Positions 28,683-39,249 are shown, counted from the first letter of the stretch. The stretch: DNA of 64,000 nucleotides from Promethearchaeota archaeon (GCA_019058245.1 JAHPZJ010000028.1:62001-126000); one strand, 5' to 3'. Program-made: numbers and translations. Notes: generated by a model from the letters alone, not told the origin.

Positions 28683-30550
28683 TGCAGAGACGTCCCCAAA
28701 GAGGCCCAATGGGTGGAGGCCCAATGGGTAGAGGCCCAATGGGTAGAGGGGCATTCCCCATGATGGGAGGTAAAGCAAAAGACTTTAAAGGTACTATTCG
28801 AAAATTATTTGCTTATATGGGTAAGTACAAAAAGGTAGTAATAATTGCAATCATTTTTGCGATAGCTTCTACAACCGCCGTCATTTTTGGTCCGAAGATT
28901 TTAGGGATGGCAACTACAAAATTATTTGAAGGTTTAATTGACCAAATAAGAGGTACAGGTTCAATTGATTTTGAATATATTGGATTTATAATTCTTTTAA
29001 CAATTGGGTTGTATGTACTTTCTGCAATATTTAGATTTGTACAAGGTTGGATAATGGCCAAAGTTTCCACAGATACATCTTATCGCCTAAGGCAAGATAT
29101 CTCCAAAAAGATTAACAAATTACCTCTCAAATATTTCGATAAAAAAACACATGGTCAAGTACTGGCACATGTAACTAATGATGTGGATGTAATTAATCAG
29201 ACTTTAAGTCAAACACTTACCCAGATAATTACTTCAATTGTTACTATAGTTGGTGTTCTCATAATGATGTTATCTATCAGTTGGTTTCTAACTCTAATTG
29301 CGTTGCTTATAATCCCAATTTCACTAATTTTAATGCGAACGATTATGAAGAGGTCTATAAAGTACTTTATAAAACAACAGCAATACTTAGGTCATGTAAA
29401 TGGTCATGTTGAAGAGATGTTTAGTGGTCATGTTGTAATGAAAGCTTTTAATGGGGAGGAAAAAAGTATTAAGAAATTTTCTGAATATAATAATATACTT
29501 TATAAATCTGCATGGAAAGCGAGTTTTTTTTCTGGTTTATTGATGCCACTAATGTTTTTTATAGGAAATATAGGTTATGTTGGAATTGCCATATTAGGTA
29601 GTTGGCTCGTTATAATTAATTCTATATCTATTGGTGATATTCAAGCATTTATCCAATATATCCGTACTTTTACACAACCCCTAACTCAAATTGCAAATAT
29701 CTCTAACACAATTCAACAAACTATAGCAGCAGCAGAAAGAGTCTTTAAATTCCTTGAGGAAGAAGAAGAAATTGAAGAGACGATGAATCCTATTAAAATT
29801 GAAGATAAAAATACCTACCAGGTTGAATTTAAAAATGTTCAATTTGGATATAATCCAAATAAAATTGTAATCCATAATTTTTCAGCCTTAGCAGAATCTG
29901 GTAAAAAAATAGCTATCGTTGGTCCAACAGGGGCAGGAAAGACCACAATTGTCAAACTTCTAATGCGTTTTTATGATATACTTGATGGTAGTATTTTAGT
30001 AGATGGAAAAGAAATTAGAAATTTCACTCGAAAAGATCTACGTACTTTATATGCTATGGTTCTGCAAGATACATGGCTTTTTAATGGGACTATAATGGAA
30101 AATATACGGTATGGAAATAGCGACGCGAGTGACAAAGAAGTTATTGAAGCTGCTAAAGCTGCACATGTAGATGATTTTGTCCATTCATTACCGAATAGCT
30201 ATAATATGATTATTAATGAACAAATTACTAATATATCTCAAGGTCAAATGCAACTTATAACCATTGCTCGAGCTGTTTTAGCGGATCCTAAAATACTTAT
30301 TCTTGATGAGGCTACCAGTTCTGTAGATACCCGAACTGAGATACTAATACAAAAAGCTATGGATAAATTAATGGTAAACCGTACAAGTTTTATTATAGCT
30401 CATAGATTATCAACAATCCACAATGCAGACCTTATTCTCGTAATGAATGGGGGAAATATAGTTGAACAAGGAACTCATGATGAATTAATGGCAAAGAATG
30501 GATTTTATGCCGACGTCTATAATAGTCAATTTGTAAGTATAAAAAGATAA
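28682..30550 (+). CDS. ABC exporter subunit (TMD-NBD), second half of heterodimer
   Basis: Walker A GPTGAGKTT, ISQGQ signature, ILDEATSSVD; start overlaps the preceding stop (TAATG). Confidence 0.93.
   Translation: MQRRPQRGPMGGGPMGRGPMGRGAFPMMGGKAKDFKGTIRKLFAYMGKYKKVVIIAIIFAIASTTAVIFGPKILGMATTKLFEGLIDQIRGTGSIDFEYIGFIILLTIGLYVLSAIFRFVQGWIMAKVSTDTSYRLRQDISKKINKLPLKYFDKKTHGQVLAHVTNDVDVINQTLSQTLTQIITSIVTIVGVLIMMLSISWFLTLIALLIIPISLILMRTIMKRSIKYFIKQQQYLGHVNGHVEEMFSGHVVMKAFNGEEKSIKKFSEYNNILYKSAWKASFFSGLLMPLMFFIGNIGYVGIAILGSWLVIINSISIGDIQAFIQYIRTFTQPLTQIANISNTIQQTIAAAERVFKFLEEEEEIEETMNPIKIEDKNTYQVEFKNVQFGYNPNKIVIHNFSALAESGKKIAIVGPTGAGKTTIVKLLMRFYDILDGSILVDGKEIRNFTRKDLRTLYAMVLQDTWLFNGTIMENIRYGNSDASDKEVIEAAKAAHVDDFVHSLPNSYNMIINEQITNISQGQMQLITIARAVLADPKILILDEATSSVDTRTEILIQKAMDKLMVNRTSFIIAHRLSTIHNADLILVMNGGNIVEQGTHDELMAKNGFYADVYNSQFVSIKR
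28703..28747 (+). repeat. 15-bp tandem repeat x3 (GGCCCAATGGGTRGA) coding GPMGG/RG
   Basis: Three consecutive near-identical 15-mers in the N-terminus of the second ABC gene. Confidence 0.9.
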
Positions 30551-30847
30551 AAGATTCTTTCAGATTTAAGGCAAGAATGTTTTAATATTTTAATCGAAAG
30601 TAAGAATTGAATGAATATAACTCTTATTTTTAATCAAGATTATTAAATTTTTAGGCCAAAAATACAAAGAATTCTTAAAAGTTTTAAAAAAAATGATGAA
30701 AAACTCTTAACTGTTAAGACTATTAATACACATATTTTTAAACCTATTAATAATCTTGTAAATAAAATATTTTAATATAGTTTCAATGAATTGAAAAATA
30801 TAATAGTTTTTGTAAATTAAAAACTATATTTAGTAAAAAAAGATCTA

Positions 30848-32578
30848 ATGATTTCTATGATAAATTATTTAGAAAAAAATATGATTCAAGGAATTTGTAA
30901 TTCCAACGAGTTTAAAGGATGGCTACTTTCAAGAAGATGGTTTGGAGACAAATCAACTTTATCGAATTTAGAGTTTGATGTTTCACTCCATTATTTTGAA
31001 AATATTACAAAGAATATTTTTCTCACCATAATCGAAATTAAAACTTCAAATTATTCAAAACGATATTTTCTTCCATTAATTTATTATAAAAAGATTGAAG
31101 AAATTCTTGATTCCAGTGAAAAAACCCATTCCAATATTGTGAAGCTTACGGAAAATACTTTCAGCAAGAAGTTGGTTATAAATGTAGAAAATAATCAGAA
31201 AATATTTACACTCAACTTGTTAGAAGCTGAGTTTTGTCTTTTCTTCTGGAAGAAAATGTTATTTGATACAAATATCTCAGAGAGATTTCCATCATTGGAT
31301 TTAGAATTAATCCTCTATAATAAACAATTTGAAGACGACGTAAATATGAAAAAAGTACAAAATTTAATAGAAGCAAGCTTATATCCTGATCGCTATAGCC
31401 TTTCAATAAATCAATTAGGAAAAGGAAACACTACAAATACCTTATTTTCATTAAATATAATAAATAACAGGTTTCCCGAGCAAGATCCAATTTCGTATGT
31501 ACTAAAATCTTACAAAGTTTATTCAACAACTATAGAACCTTCTGCTTTATTTGTTTTAGTTAAAAACAAATTTCCAAATGCTCCAAAGATTTATGGAACA
31601 ATTAAGGTACATGATAAAGAAACAATTCAAATTATGGAAAATGTTCCAAATAATGGAAATTTGGGAGATATATACTGGACTGAACTTAATAAAATGATAA
31701 ATACTATATTCAAAAATGCAGATACTAATTATTCCAAATTTAACGATAAATCAAATATTTCTCAATTAATTAAAGATCATTGCCTTGAAACCATTAGAGT
31801 ATCTTCTGAGATAGGAAAATATATCAACAATCTGCATAAATCTTTAATTTTACCATCCCAAATAGAGTATAGTGTAGAAACTGTTGATAGCGGAACTTAT
31901 CTTAAAACCTACACAGAAAAATTAAATTCGATGATCTCAGAGTTACTTACTAACATGACGGATCAACCAGAAAGCACATTTTTTAATTTACCAAAAGTGA
32001 GTTCAATCCTTATAGATATTAAAGATATTATTGAAAAATTTCGATCAGAATTTAAAGCCCAAAATATTAATATTCAACCAGTACATCAAGATTTACATAT
32101 GGAACAAATTCTTTATAATAAAATCGATGACCACTATAATTTTTACTTCATAGATTTTGAAGGAGATCCACAACTTTCTTTAGAAGAGAAAAAAAGTAAA
32201 TTTCCAATTGAAAAAGATCTAGCCTCTTTTTTAAGGGCCCTCAGTTACATAAAATTCAACACTTTGCTAAAATTTATTGAAAATAAGATTATACGGAAAG
32301 ATAAATATGAAGTACCTGAAGAAATTCTATATAATCTTTTCTTCAGACGCGCTGCTAGACCCTTAAAAAAAGTTCTCGATATAGTACTTAATGTTCTAAA
32401 TACCTGGGAAAAGAGGTTGATAGGAAAAATATTAAAAAATCTGAAAGCAGATTATATTTTAATTACTTATTTCTATATTGAAAGAGCATTGCATGAATTA
32501 AATTATGAAATATTATTTAGACCCAATATGATCATTACACCTATATTGGGTTTAAAAGAGATTATAGAAAAAAGTTAA
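30848..32578 (+). CDS. Maltokinase-like aminoglycoside phosphotransferase-fold kinase
   Basis: LLSRRWFGDKST N-terminal cap; PVHQDLHMEQILY catalytic loop; FIDFEGDP; ASFLRALSYI. Confidence 0.8.
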   Translation: MISMINYLEKNMIQGICNSNEFKGWLLSRRWFGDKSTLSNLEFDVSLHYFENITKNIFLTIIEIKTSNYSKRYFLPLIYYKKIEEILDSSEKTHSNIVKLTENTFSKKLVINVENNQKIFTLNLLEAEFCLFFWKKMLFDTNISERFPSLDLELILYNKQFEDDVNMKKVQNLIEASLYPDRYSLSINQLGKGNTTNTLFSLNIINNRFPEQDPISYVLKSYKVYSTTIEPSALFVLVKNKFPNAPKIYGTIKVHDKETIQIMENVPNNGNLGDIYWTELNKMINTIFKNADTNYSKFNDKSNISQLIKDHCLETIRVSSEIGKYINNLHKSLILPSQIEYSVETVDSGTYLKTYTEKLNSMISELLTNMTDQPESTFFNLPKVSSILIDIKDIIEKFRSEFKAQNINIQPVHQDLHMEQILYNKIDDHYNFYFIDFEGDPQLSLEEKKSKFPIEKDLASFLRALSYIKFNTLLKFIENKIIRKDKYEVPEEILYNLFFRRAARPLKKVLDIVLNVLNTWEKRLIGKILKNLKADYILITYFYIERALHELNYEILFRPNMIITPILGLKEIIEKS

Positions 32579-32591
32579 TTATCTAAAAAAT

Positions 32592-33188
32592 TTATTCTTC
32601 TTCTACATCAGGTAGTTTAGCAAATTCGAAGGAATAATGGGAGGAAGATATATCAATTGGTTGTACCTGCTTTTGGTATGCAGTTCGTATTTTGCTTTGG
32701 TCAGTAATTTTCGACGTAGTCCAATTTGCATTGAATTCACCTTGATTAAAAATTCTCCATGCAAAAGCTTCCACAAATTTTTGAGGTCCAAATTTCTTAT
32801 CTATTAAAATATATTTATTATCATCAATAAAATTTCGAAAAAACCCTAGGTTATCACATAAGTCTAATTTATAAAAGATATCATCAATTTTACCATTTAT
32901 TCTTGCGCAATCATTTATGAAGCGCGCTAATTTATCTCCTAACTTAATTTGATCCTCTTCCACTTCTTTCTCAACAAGTTTTCTTAAAAAGCTTCTTTTT
33001 ATCATCATAAAATCTCGATCATTTAAAGATTGAAGCGAACTTTTTTGTTTAATTATATATTTTGATATTTCTAAATAGTTTCTAATAAGATCAGCTTTAG
33101 AAATACCCAATTTTCTTCGGACCTTCTCTAAGTTTTCATTTAAATTTTCATCAATTCTAACAGTTATAACAGTTGTTGATTCTTTCAA
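32592..33188 (-). CDS. Ribbon-helix-helix (CopG/MetJ-Arc) DNA-binding protein with extended C-terminus
   Basis: TTVITVRIDENLNENLEKVRRKLGISKADLIRNYLEI RHH N-terminus. Confidence 0.75.
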   Translation of the reverse strand: MKESTTVITVRIDENLNENLEKVRRKLGISKADLIRNYLEISKYIIKQKSSLQSLNDRDFMMIKRSFLRKLVEKEVEEDQIKLGDKLARFINDCARINGKIDDIFYKLDLCDNLGFFRNFIDDNKYILIDKKFGPQKFVEAFAWRIFNQGEFNANWTTSKITDQSKIRTAYQKQVQPIDISSSHYSFEFAKLPDVEEE

Positions 33189-34033
33189 TTTATTTCATCT
33201 TTCTGAATATTTTTTTTTTTTCATTTAAGATTTTTGGGCTAAATTTCGGCTTATTTGTGAATTACTCTTATCTTTTTATTTGTAATTAATATATTTATAT
33301 GTAACATAAGTAATATTAGTATATAAATGATTAATATCAACGAAAAATTAAATTTAAATTGATCTCAAATTATCTGATGACTGTAAATTTAGAATGATAA
33401 GATATCTATAATAATGAAAGATTAACTTATTTTAGGGTTTTGAAGTTTTTCTAATATATTATTCATTATTTCTTTATTTATTATACTTTAATATTAGGAA
33501 AGTTAACTATTTATTCTAAATTGAGAAATCTTAAGTGGTAATTTATTGAGGTCTTATTTCTGACATTATTTTCATAGAAATTTTTTTTACAAAAAAATAA
33601 AGAACATAAATCACATTATCTAATGCTTAAGGTTCTTAAATTTAAATATTATTAAAAAATGATACATTTATTTAATAAATTTTTAAATTATTTTATGAAA
33701 ATTAAAATGGTATGATTTCATAATGTTTGAATCAATTATTATTTCTAGAATATTTTTTTTTTAAAATCTTTATGGTCATAAATATACTACGCTAATCTCT
33801 TAGAGAAATTCAAGTCTATCATTAAGATTTTTTGTTCCTTTTTATTAAACAAATATCTATCCAAATAAAATTTTGTTTTACATATTCAATGATTTTCAAT
33901 GTCATTTGTAAGTATAGTAATCAAACGTAACATAGGCTTACAAAAGACACACAAGGTAAATATATATGCAGTAAAAAATATAGGTTTCATGTATAAACCA
34001 ACTTGATACTTATTAAGGGTTTGATAGCAAGTT

Positions 34034-34357
34034 ATGGAAATCACACAAAGTGGTATTTTAGAGGTTAGTTTGCAGAATAAGTCTGAATCTATATCTGTAG
34101 ACTCAGATGATCAAATTGAAAAAATAGTTAAAGCCTTATCTTCACGAACTAGACGTAAAATACTTAATCATATCCAAGATGAACCGATGGATGTGTCTAA
34201 TATCGCCGCTAATTTAAAGATGACTGAAGCTAATATTTCTGCTCAAATTAAGAAGCTCGAAGAAGCAGGACTAATAATTTGTGATTATGCTTCTGGTGAC
34301 CACGGGGTTAGGAAAATTTCGAAGTTAAAATTCAATAGACTTGTAATACAATTTTAA
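34034..34357 (+). CDS. ArsR-family winged-helix regulator
   Basis: IVKALSSRTRRKILNHIQDEPMDVSNIAANLKMTEANISAQIKKLEEAGLI. Confidence 0.88.
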   Translation: MEITQSGILEVSLQNKSESISVDSDDQIEKIVKALSSRTRRKILNHIQDEPMDVSNIAANLKMTEANISAQIKKLEEAGLIICDYASGDHGVRKISKLKFNRLVIQF

Positions 34358-34455
34358 GTATTATTTTATAAAAAATTAGGCTTTAATTTAAGGTCCTAGA
34401 TCTATTTTTATGCCCTAAATAGTATATATTGTCTTAATTTCATTACTAAGTTGAT

Positions 34456-36039
34456 TTAGTTAGATATTTTTGCTGATTTTCGTTTCTTTTTAATTAGAGG
34501 TATAAGCTCAGTTTCTTTTTCATGAATTTCTGGTTTGTAAATTATAGTGTCTTTTTTAACCTTTCCTTCTGACATCAATTCTTTTAGTTCATCAGAAATT
34601 AACGAAAGATTCATTCCCATCGACTGAAGCATTTCTCTTCCGCTTTTTATTACCGTTTTAGCAAAACGAGGTATATTTCGCCCCATCCAGTTGAATTGAC
34701 CAAAGGGATTAGTATATCTTTTTATGAGCATTCTTAGCCAACCCTTACTAAGATAATATGCAGAATATGCTTCACCGACTAATTGAAAAAGTTCGTTATT
34801 GGTTAATTGTTCTGTACGCATCATTGGATGGAACAAATCATAATGTTTGAAATTATTACTAGTTATCATATTTTTTTCCGACATTTCTTTGTAAAAATCG
34901 GTACCTGGAAAGGCAGTAATGGGTGTAAATTGAATACAGGTTAAATTAAGGGATTTTGCGAACTGAATATTTTGTCTTACCATCGTTTTAGTTTCACCTG
35001 GAAAACCAATTATTACCCCTCCAAAAATTGAAATTCCACGATCTTGTAACATAGATACGACTTTTTTTACCATATTAGGAGTTAGATTTTTTTTATTCAT
35101 TGCATCAAGGCTTTGTTGATGCACGGATTCGATACCAAGAAACACTTGTCTCATACCTGCTTTGTGCATTAAATCAATTAAGCTTGGATTCCTATATAAC
35201 GTATCAACTCTAGATTGACAAGAGAAGTACATTTTGTTGGGGATTCCTGAACGTATCATAGTTTCAAGGATTTCTTTTGTTCTTTTTGTTTTAATAGTAA
35301 AGTTGTCTTCACAGAAAAAAATAAAATCATTTTTCCAATCAACGTCATATATTTCTTGCATAATCCTTTTAGTTGATTTTGTACGATAAGTTACAGGATG
35401 ATCTGGATTTCTCCACATTTTTATAATACAACAGAATTTACAATTATGAGGACATCCTCTTGATGTTTCAAGTTGGGCAACCCTAGCACCTAAATAGACA
35501 TATTTTTTATCATCTAATAAATCCCTCCGAGGCATTGGAAAATTATCTAAATTAAGTTCTAATCTACGATCTTTATTATGAATGACTATCCCTTCTTTAT
35601 TTTTATATGAAACACCATCTATTTTACTTAATAGTTTAGTTCCTTTATTTCCATCGATATATTCAACAAGTTCGCGGAAAGTGTGTTCTCCCTCTCCACG
35701 TACAACATAATCTATTGAAGGGTGTTTTGCTACTGATTCTGGGGCTAATGTGGGTTGATATCCCCCAATTATTGTAGTGCATCCGTGCTCTTTTGCCATC
35801 TGCGCAACTTCAAATGCATGAGAGATTTGTGGTGTCATGCTTGTAAGAGCGACTATGTCATTTTGATTTAATAATGAACGAAATCTCTTTTCATTATACT
35901 TATGGACTTTGAAATCAAATAATTTAGCATCATGTTCTGGAACCATTGCAGCAATTGAAATTAAACTTAAGGGAGGTCCTTTGATTATAGCATCAAGTCC
36001 AGAAGTCAATCGAGCAGGATTAACGTATAAAATCTTCAT
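34456..36039 (-). CDS. B12-binding-domain radical SAM protein
   Basis: N-terminal cobalamin-binding-like domain; LETSRGCPHNCKFCCI radical SAM cluster motif. Confidence 0.93.
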   Translation of the reverse strand: MKILYVNPARLTSGLDAIIKGPPLSLISIAAMVPEHDAKLFDFKVHKYNEKRFRSLLNQNDIVALTSMTPQISHAFEVAQMAKEHGCTTIIGGYQPTLAPESVAKHPSIDYVVRGEGEHTFRELVEYIDGNKGTKLLSKIDGVSYKNKEGIVIHNKDRRLELNLDNFPMPRRDLLDDKKYVYLGARVAQLETSRGCPHNCKFCCIIKMWRNPDHPVTYRTKSTKRIMQEIYDVDWKNDFIFFCEDNFTIKTKRTKEILETMIRSGIPNKMYFSCQSRVDTLYRNPSLIDLMHKAGMRQVFLGIESVHQQSLDAMNKKNLTPNMVKKVVSMLQDRGISIFGGVIIGFPGETKTMVRQNIQFAKSLNLTCIQFTPITAFPGTDFYKEMSEKNMITSNNFKHYDLFHPMMRTEQLTNNELFQLVGEAYSAYYLSKGWLRMLIKRYTNPFGQFNWMGRNIPRFAKTVIKSGREMLQSMGMNLSLISDELKELMSEGKVKKDTIIYKPEIHEKETELIPLIKKKRKSAKISN

Positions 36040-36141
36040 CTTTCTAATTCCTTAATTTTTTTTTTTTCATTTTTTTTATCAACGTGCCTAAATTCCACTA
36101 TCTAAAATTAAAACTTAATAATAATAGAGAAGTAGTGGTAC

Positions 36142-36165
36142 AGAGAATTCTATAGAGAGTTCTCT
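36142..36165. promoter_or_regulatory. Inverted repeat upstream of the radical SAM gene
   Basis: AGAGAATTCT-ATAG-AGAGTTCTCT: 10-bp arms with one mismatch and a 4-nt loop. Confidence 0.5.
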
Positions 36166-36407
36166 AGACAAATAAACACTTTATAATTATATAGTTAAAC
36201 CATCTATTTAAACTTTTTGTTATATCTACATAGCTGTAAAAAACACAAAGAGGGTTTAAAAATTCAATATAGGAAAATATGGTATTTTTTTATATATGAT
36301 TTCTTATTAATTAAAATATTTTTTTTTCAAGTATATAAAAAATTGAGTCGTAATATTCAACAATTATAAATACCAGCGACGTGGAAAAAGTAATAAGATT
36401 ATATAAA

Positions 36408-36503
36408 ATGGTTAAACAAGATTATTATAAAGGAGCTTGTAACGTTGAGATGAATAATGTTGCGTGTGAGGCCACTTTGAAATTTTATTGTCTAAGAGCA
36501 TAA
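36408..36503 (+). CDS. 31-aa small Cys-containing ORF
   Basis: Read by hand: MVKQDYYKGACNVEMNNVACEATLKFYCLRA*; less A/T-biased than its flanks. Confidence 0.35.
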   Translation: MVKQDYYKGACNVEMNNVACEATLKFYCLRA

Positions 36504-36527
36504 ATTGTTACTGTTAGGTACTACTAA

Positions 36528-37673
36528 TCATTTGAGGGATTCAAAATATTCAATTAAAGTATTTTTTATCAACTCAAAATGACCCAAATGAGTTTTTTTA
36601 AGATCATCAAGAGCTTCTTTTATCCCTAATTTCTCAATCCTTTCAGTTATTGTGTAATATGGTGATTTTTTCAATTCCTTTGCTAACTGTTTATTTTTCT
36701 CAATACCTTCGAAGAGATAATCATTCGGATTGAGATAATGTTTACCTAACATTCCTTGAATTATCGCTATTAACATTATATCAAAGGTAATTCTTAGTAT
36801 TATTTCATGATCAAAATCTGATATTATTGGAAATAAATAAGATTTAAGCATAGTAATTGATTTTTTGAACAAATCAAAAGATTCATTTCCTAATTGTTTA
36901 ATTCTTTCATTATAAGCACGATCTTCAGATACCCTTAAACACAATGCTGAGACTGTTTGATATTCTGCAATAAAATGAATAAATCGTGCTTTAACATTAA
37001 GATAAGTATTTTTTGATTCTTCTTCATCTATCATCGTATCTAAATCATTTAGGGATTTTCTAAAATATTCAGCAATATCATTAAACTTTTTAGCGGAAGC
37101 TTCAAATTCTTTCCTTATTAAGAGATTCAATGCTTTTTTTTCTTCTTGTTCATAAAGCTCATCGAATTTATTAATTTTCATTACTGACTTTAAAATTAAA
37201 CGCTTACCCACATCTTTTTTGATTCTGGATCGTTCAAAAGATTGTCCTGCTTTTAAGAGAAGTATTGAAGATAAACTATTATATTCTTCGGGATCAGTTT
37301 GATATAAATAATCTGAAGCCGTTTCCCACGCTTCTCCAGCAGTCTCCCAGTCATGCATATTAAATGATATATTTCCTAATTGAATCAATAATTTTGCAGA
37401 AACTTCATAAAGTTTAAGTTCTTCAGTTTTTCTGATAATGGATTTTAATCTATAAACCGCTTGAATGTTATTCTTAAATTGTGAGATAATTTGAGCGATT
37501 CTAATGTAAAGTTCATCTAATTTAATGTAACTCCCTAAATCAAGATAAATAGAAGCTGCTTTCTCATATAAATTGATTGATTCCTTTCCTTTTCCACGAT
37601 CAGCAAGTGTTTCTGCTTGATCAATTAATTTTATAGCTTCTAATTCTTTCTCGTCACTATAGCGATTATCCAT
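36528..37673 (-). CDS. TPR/alpha-SNAP-like helical repeat protein
   Basis: Repeated helical pairs such as AIKLIDQAETLADRGKGKESINLYEKAASIYLDLGSY and LLIQLGNISFNMHDWETAGEAWETASDYL. Confidence 0.65.
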   Translation of the reverse strand: MDNRYSDEKELEAIKLIDQAETLADRGKGKESINLYEKAASIYLDLGSYIKLDELYIRIAQIISQFKNNIQAVYRLKSIIRKTEELKLYEVSAKLLIQLGNISFNMHDWETAGEAWETASDYLYQTDPEEYNSLSSILLLKAGQSFERSRIKKDVGKRLILKSVMKINKFDELYEQEEKKALNLLIRKEFEASAKKFNDIAEYFRKSLNDLDTMIDEEESKNTYLNVKARFIHFIAEYQTVSALCLRVSEDRAYNERIKQLGNESFDLFKKSITMLKSYLFPIISDFDHEIILRITFDIMLIAIIQGMLGKHYLNPNDYLFEGIEKNKQLAKELKKSPYYTITERIEKLGIKEALDDLKKTHLGHFELIKNTLIEYFESLK

Positions 37674-37834
37674 GATAAATTGCTCTTAATAATCTGAAAT
37701 TTTAGTAATTAACAGTTTAAATTAAAGTTTCAATCCAAATACATAAGCTTAATTAAGATATTAAAACCTTAGTATTAATAGCTTTTTATATATAATTTAC
37801 TTTTAGATATCTTTGTAAAAGAATAAAAAACAAG

Positions 37835-38725
37835 TTATTTTGAGAATTGGTTAAAGATTTTTATTTTTCCTCTTTTTATAATGTTTTTAAATTCTATTGA
37901 TTGAAACACCGATGCAAAAGATTCCTTAGCGTCTTCAATCGCACCATAGAAAATGAAATTACTATACAATGTCGCGATAGACATGATACTAGCTCTTCTA
38001 TATTTTGTATGATATTTTATATTTAAATGTGGAGAAGAATATGGAAAGAGAAATAGATTAGGTGCTGTGCCCACAGGAAGTTTTAATGAGGTGCTAATTA
38101 ATTGTTGTGTTTCAAGTATATGAGCTAAGCTCTCTAAATTTACAACACCACCATCTACCCAGAGTTTTTCGACACCAATTTCTTTTAATCCATTAATTAT
38201 GCTTACATTACCAGGTTGATTTTTTTCTGTAATATAAGCATATCTTTGAGTCGAAGTCATATTTCCTGAACCAAGAATTAATATAACTACTGATTTGATT
38301 TTATATTTACGTAGTAGTTCTACTTCTTTCTTGTTTTTTAAATTTGAAATTGTATTATATATATATTGATCTGGATTTATATCATGCTCTGCAAGATATT
38401 CAATTCCGACGACTCTTGATTCAAAATCTCCCCCTAAAACGAAGGGAGGTTCAAAATTATCTAAATAAAATTCTAAATATTTTATCATTGATTTAGGTGT
38501 ATTAGCTGATATTTCTACTAAATGAGGGATTTTATATCTTTCTGATAAAGCTTGTTGTGTTTTAATCCGTTTAATCGCTTTTTGATGATTAAAAATTTCT
38601 GGATTTTTTCGATCAACAATAGTTTCATTCTTATAAAAGATTGTTCCAATTAATAGGGGTGGTAAATTAAATTCTCCTCTTTCTAATTTTATATCCCCAT
38701 AAGAAAAAAATTCAGAATCATCCAT
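37835..38725 (-). CDS. mtrH: MtrH-like methyltransferase (tetrahydromethanopterin S-methyltransferase subunit H family)
   Basis: LLIGTIFYKNETIVDRKNPEIFNHQKAIKRIKTQQALSERYKIPHLVEISANTPKSM...DGGVVNLESLA. Confidence 0.8.
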   Translation of the reverse strand: MDDSEFFSYGDIKLERGEFNLPPLLIGTIFYKNETIVDRKNPEIFNHQKAIKRIKTQQALSERYKIPHLVEISANTPKSMIKYLEFYLDNFEPPFVLGGDFESRVVGIEYLAEHDINPDQYIYNTISNLKNKKEVELLRKYKIKSVVILILGSGNMTSTQRYAYITEKNQPGNVSIINGLKEIGVEKLWVDGGVVNLESLAHILETQQLISTSLKLPVGTAPNLFLFPYSSPHLNIKYHTKYRRASIMSIATLYSNFIFYGAIEDAKESFASVFQSIEFKNIIKRGKIKIFNQFSK

Positions 38726-38908
38726 TTTTAAATCATTTATCTAATATAATACTTAAATATGAATTATATGCTATTTAATCTGCTTACTTTTTCAAAGTCA
38801 AGATAATTTTATATTATCCTAGAAACTTGGAATTAAAAATTATGAAGACTATTATTTAATTAAGAATTAAAAAAACTTAATAAAAAAAATTTTTAGTATT
38901 ATAATAAA

Positions 38909-39151
38909 ATGAATGGTGACGAAGTCTCACAAGTTAATGTAGCAGCATATTATCTCGCACAAAAAGGCTATACTTATGATAAACTATGTTGGATGTTAGC
39001 GGAAAGACAGCTATTCCTTCAAAGAGACCCAAATTATAAAAATGAAAGCAAGATAAAGGAAAAAGCAGCTGAAATTTTCTTTTCTGGTCCTACATACGAC
39101 GTGCTATGTTATTTAATCTCAGAAGTTGATATTAAGATGAAATTACAATAA
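38909..39151 (+). CDS. Standalone 'LCW' domain protein (80 aa)
   Basis: AAYYLAQKGYTYDKLCWMLAER...KIKEKAAEIFFSGPTYDVLCYLISEVDI matches the C-terminus of the gelsolin-like protein at 12311-13177. Confidence 0.75.
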   Translation: MNGDEVSQVNVAAYYLAQKGYTYDKLCWMLAERQLFLQRDPNYKNESKIKEKAAEIFFSGPTYDVLCYLISEVDIKMKLQ

Positions 39152-39249
39152 AAGAAGTGACATAATAAATCTAAAGTATTTTGAGAAGAAAATTTATAAG
39201 AGTGAATTAAAAAAGATTTAATTATATATATTATGCATCTAAATCGATT

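Noticed and set aside
28546-28761. Proline-rich 71-aa minus-strand ORF (PIGPLPIGPPPIGP)
   Set aside because: Antisense reading of the GPMGRG tandem repeat in the ABC gene.
28300-30330. Degenerate ABC motifs (LDDSFSALD in one subunit, ISQGQ in the other) as a possible novelty
   Set aside because: This asymmetry is well known in heterodimeric ABC exporters such as TM287/288.
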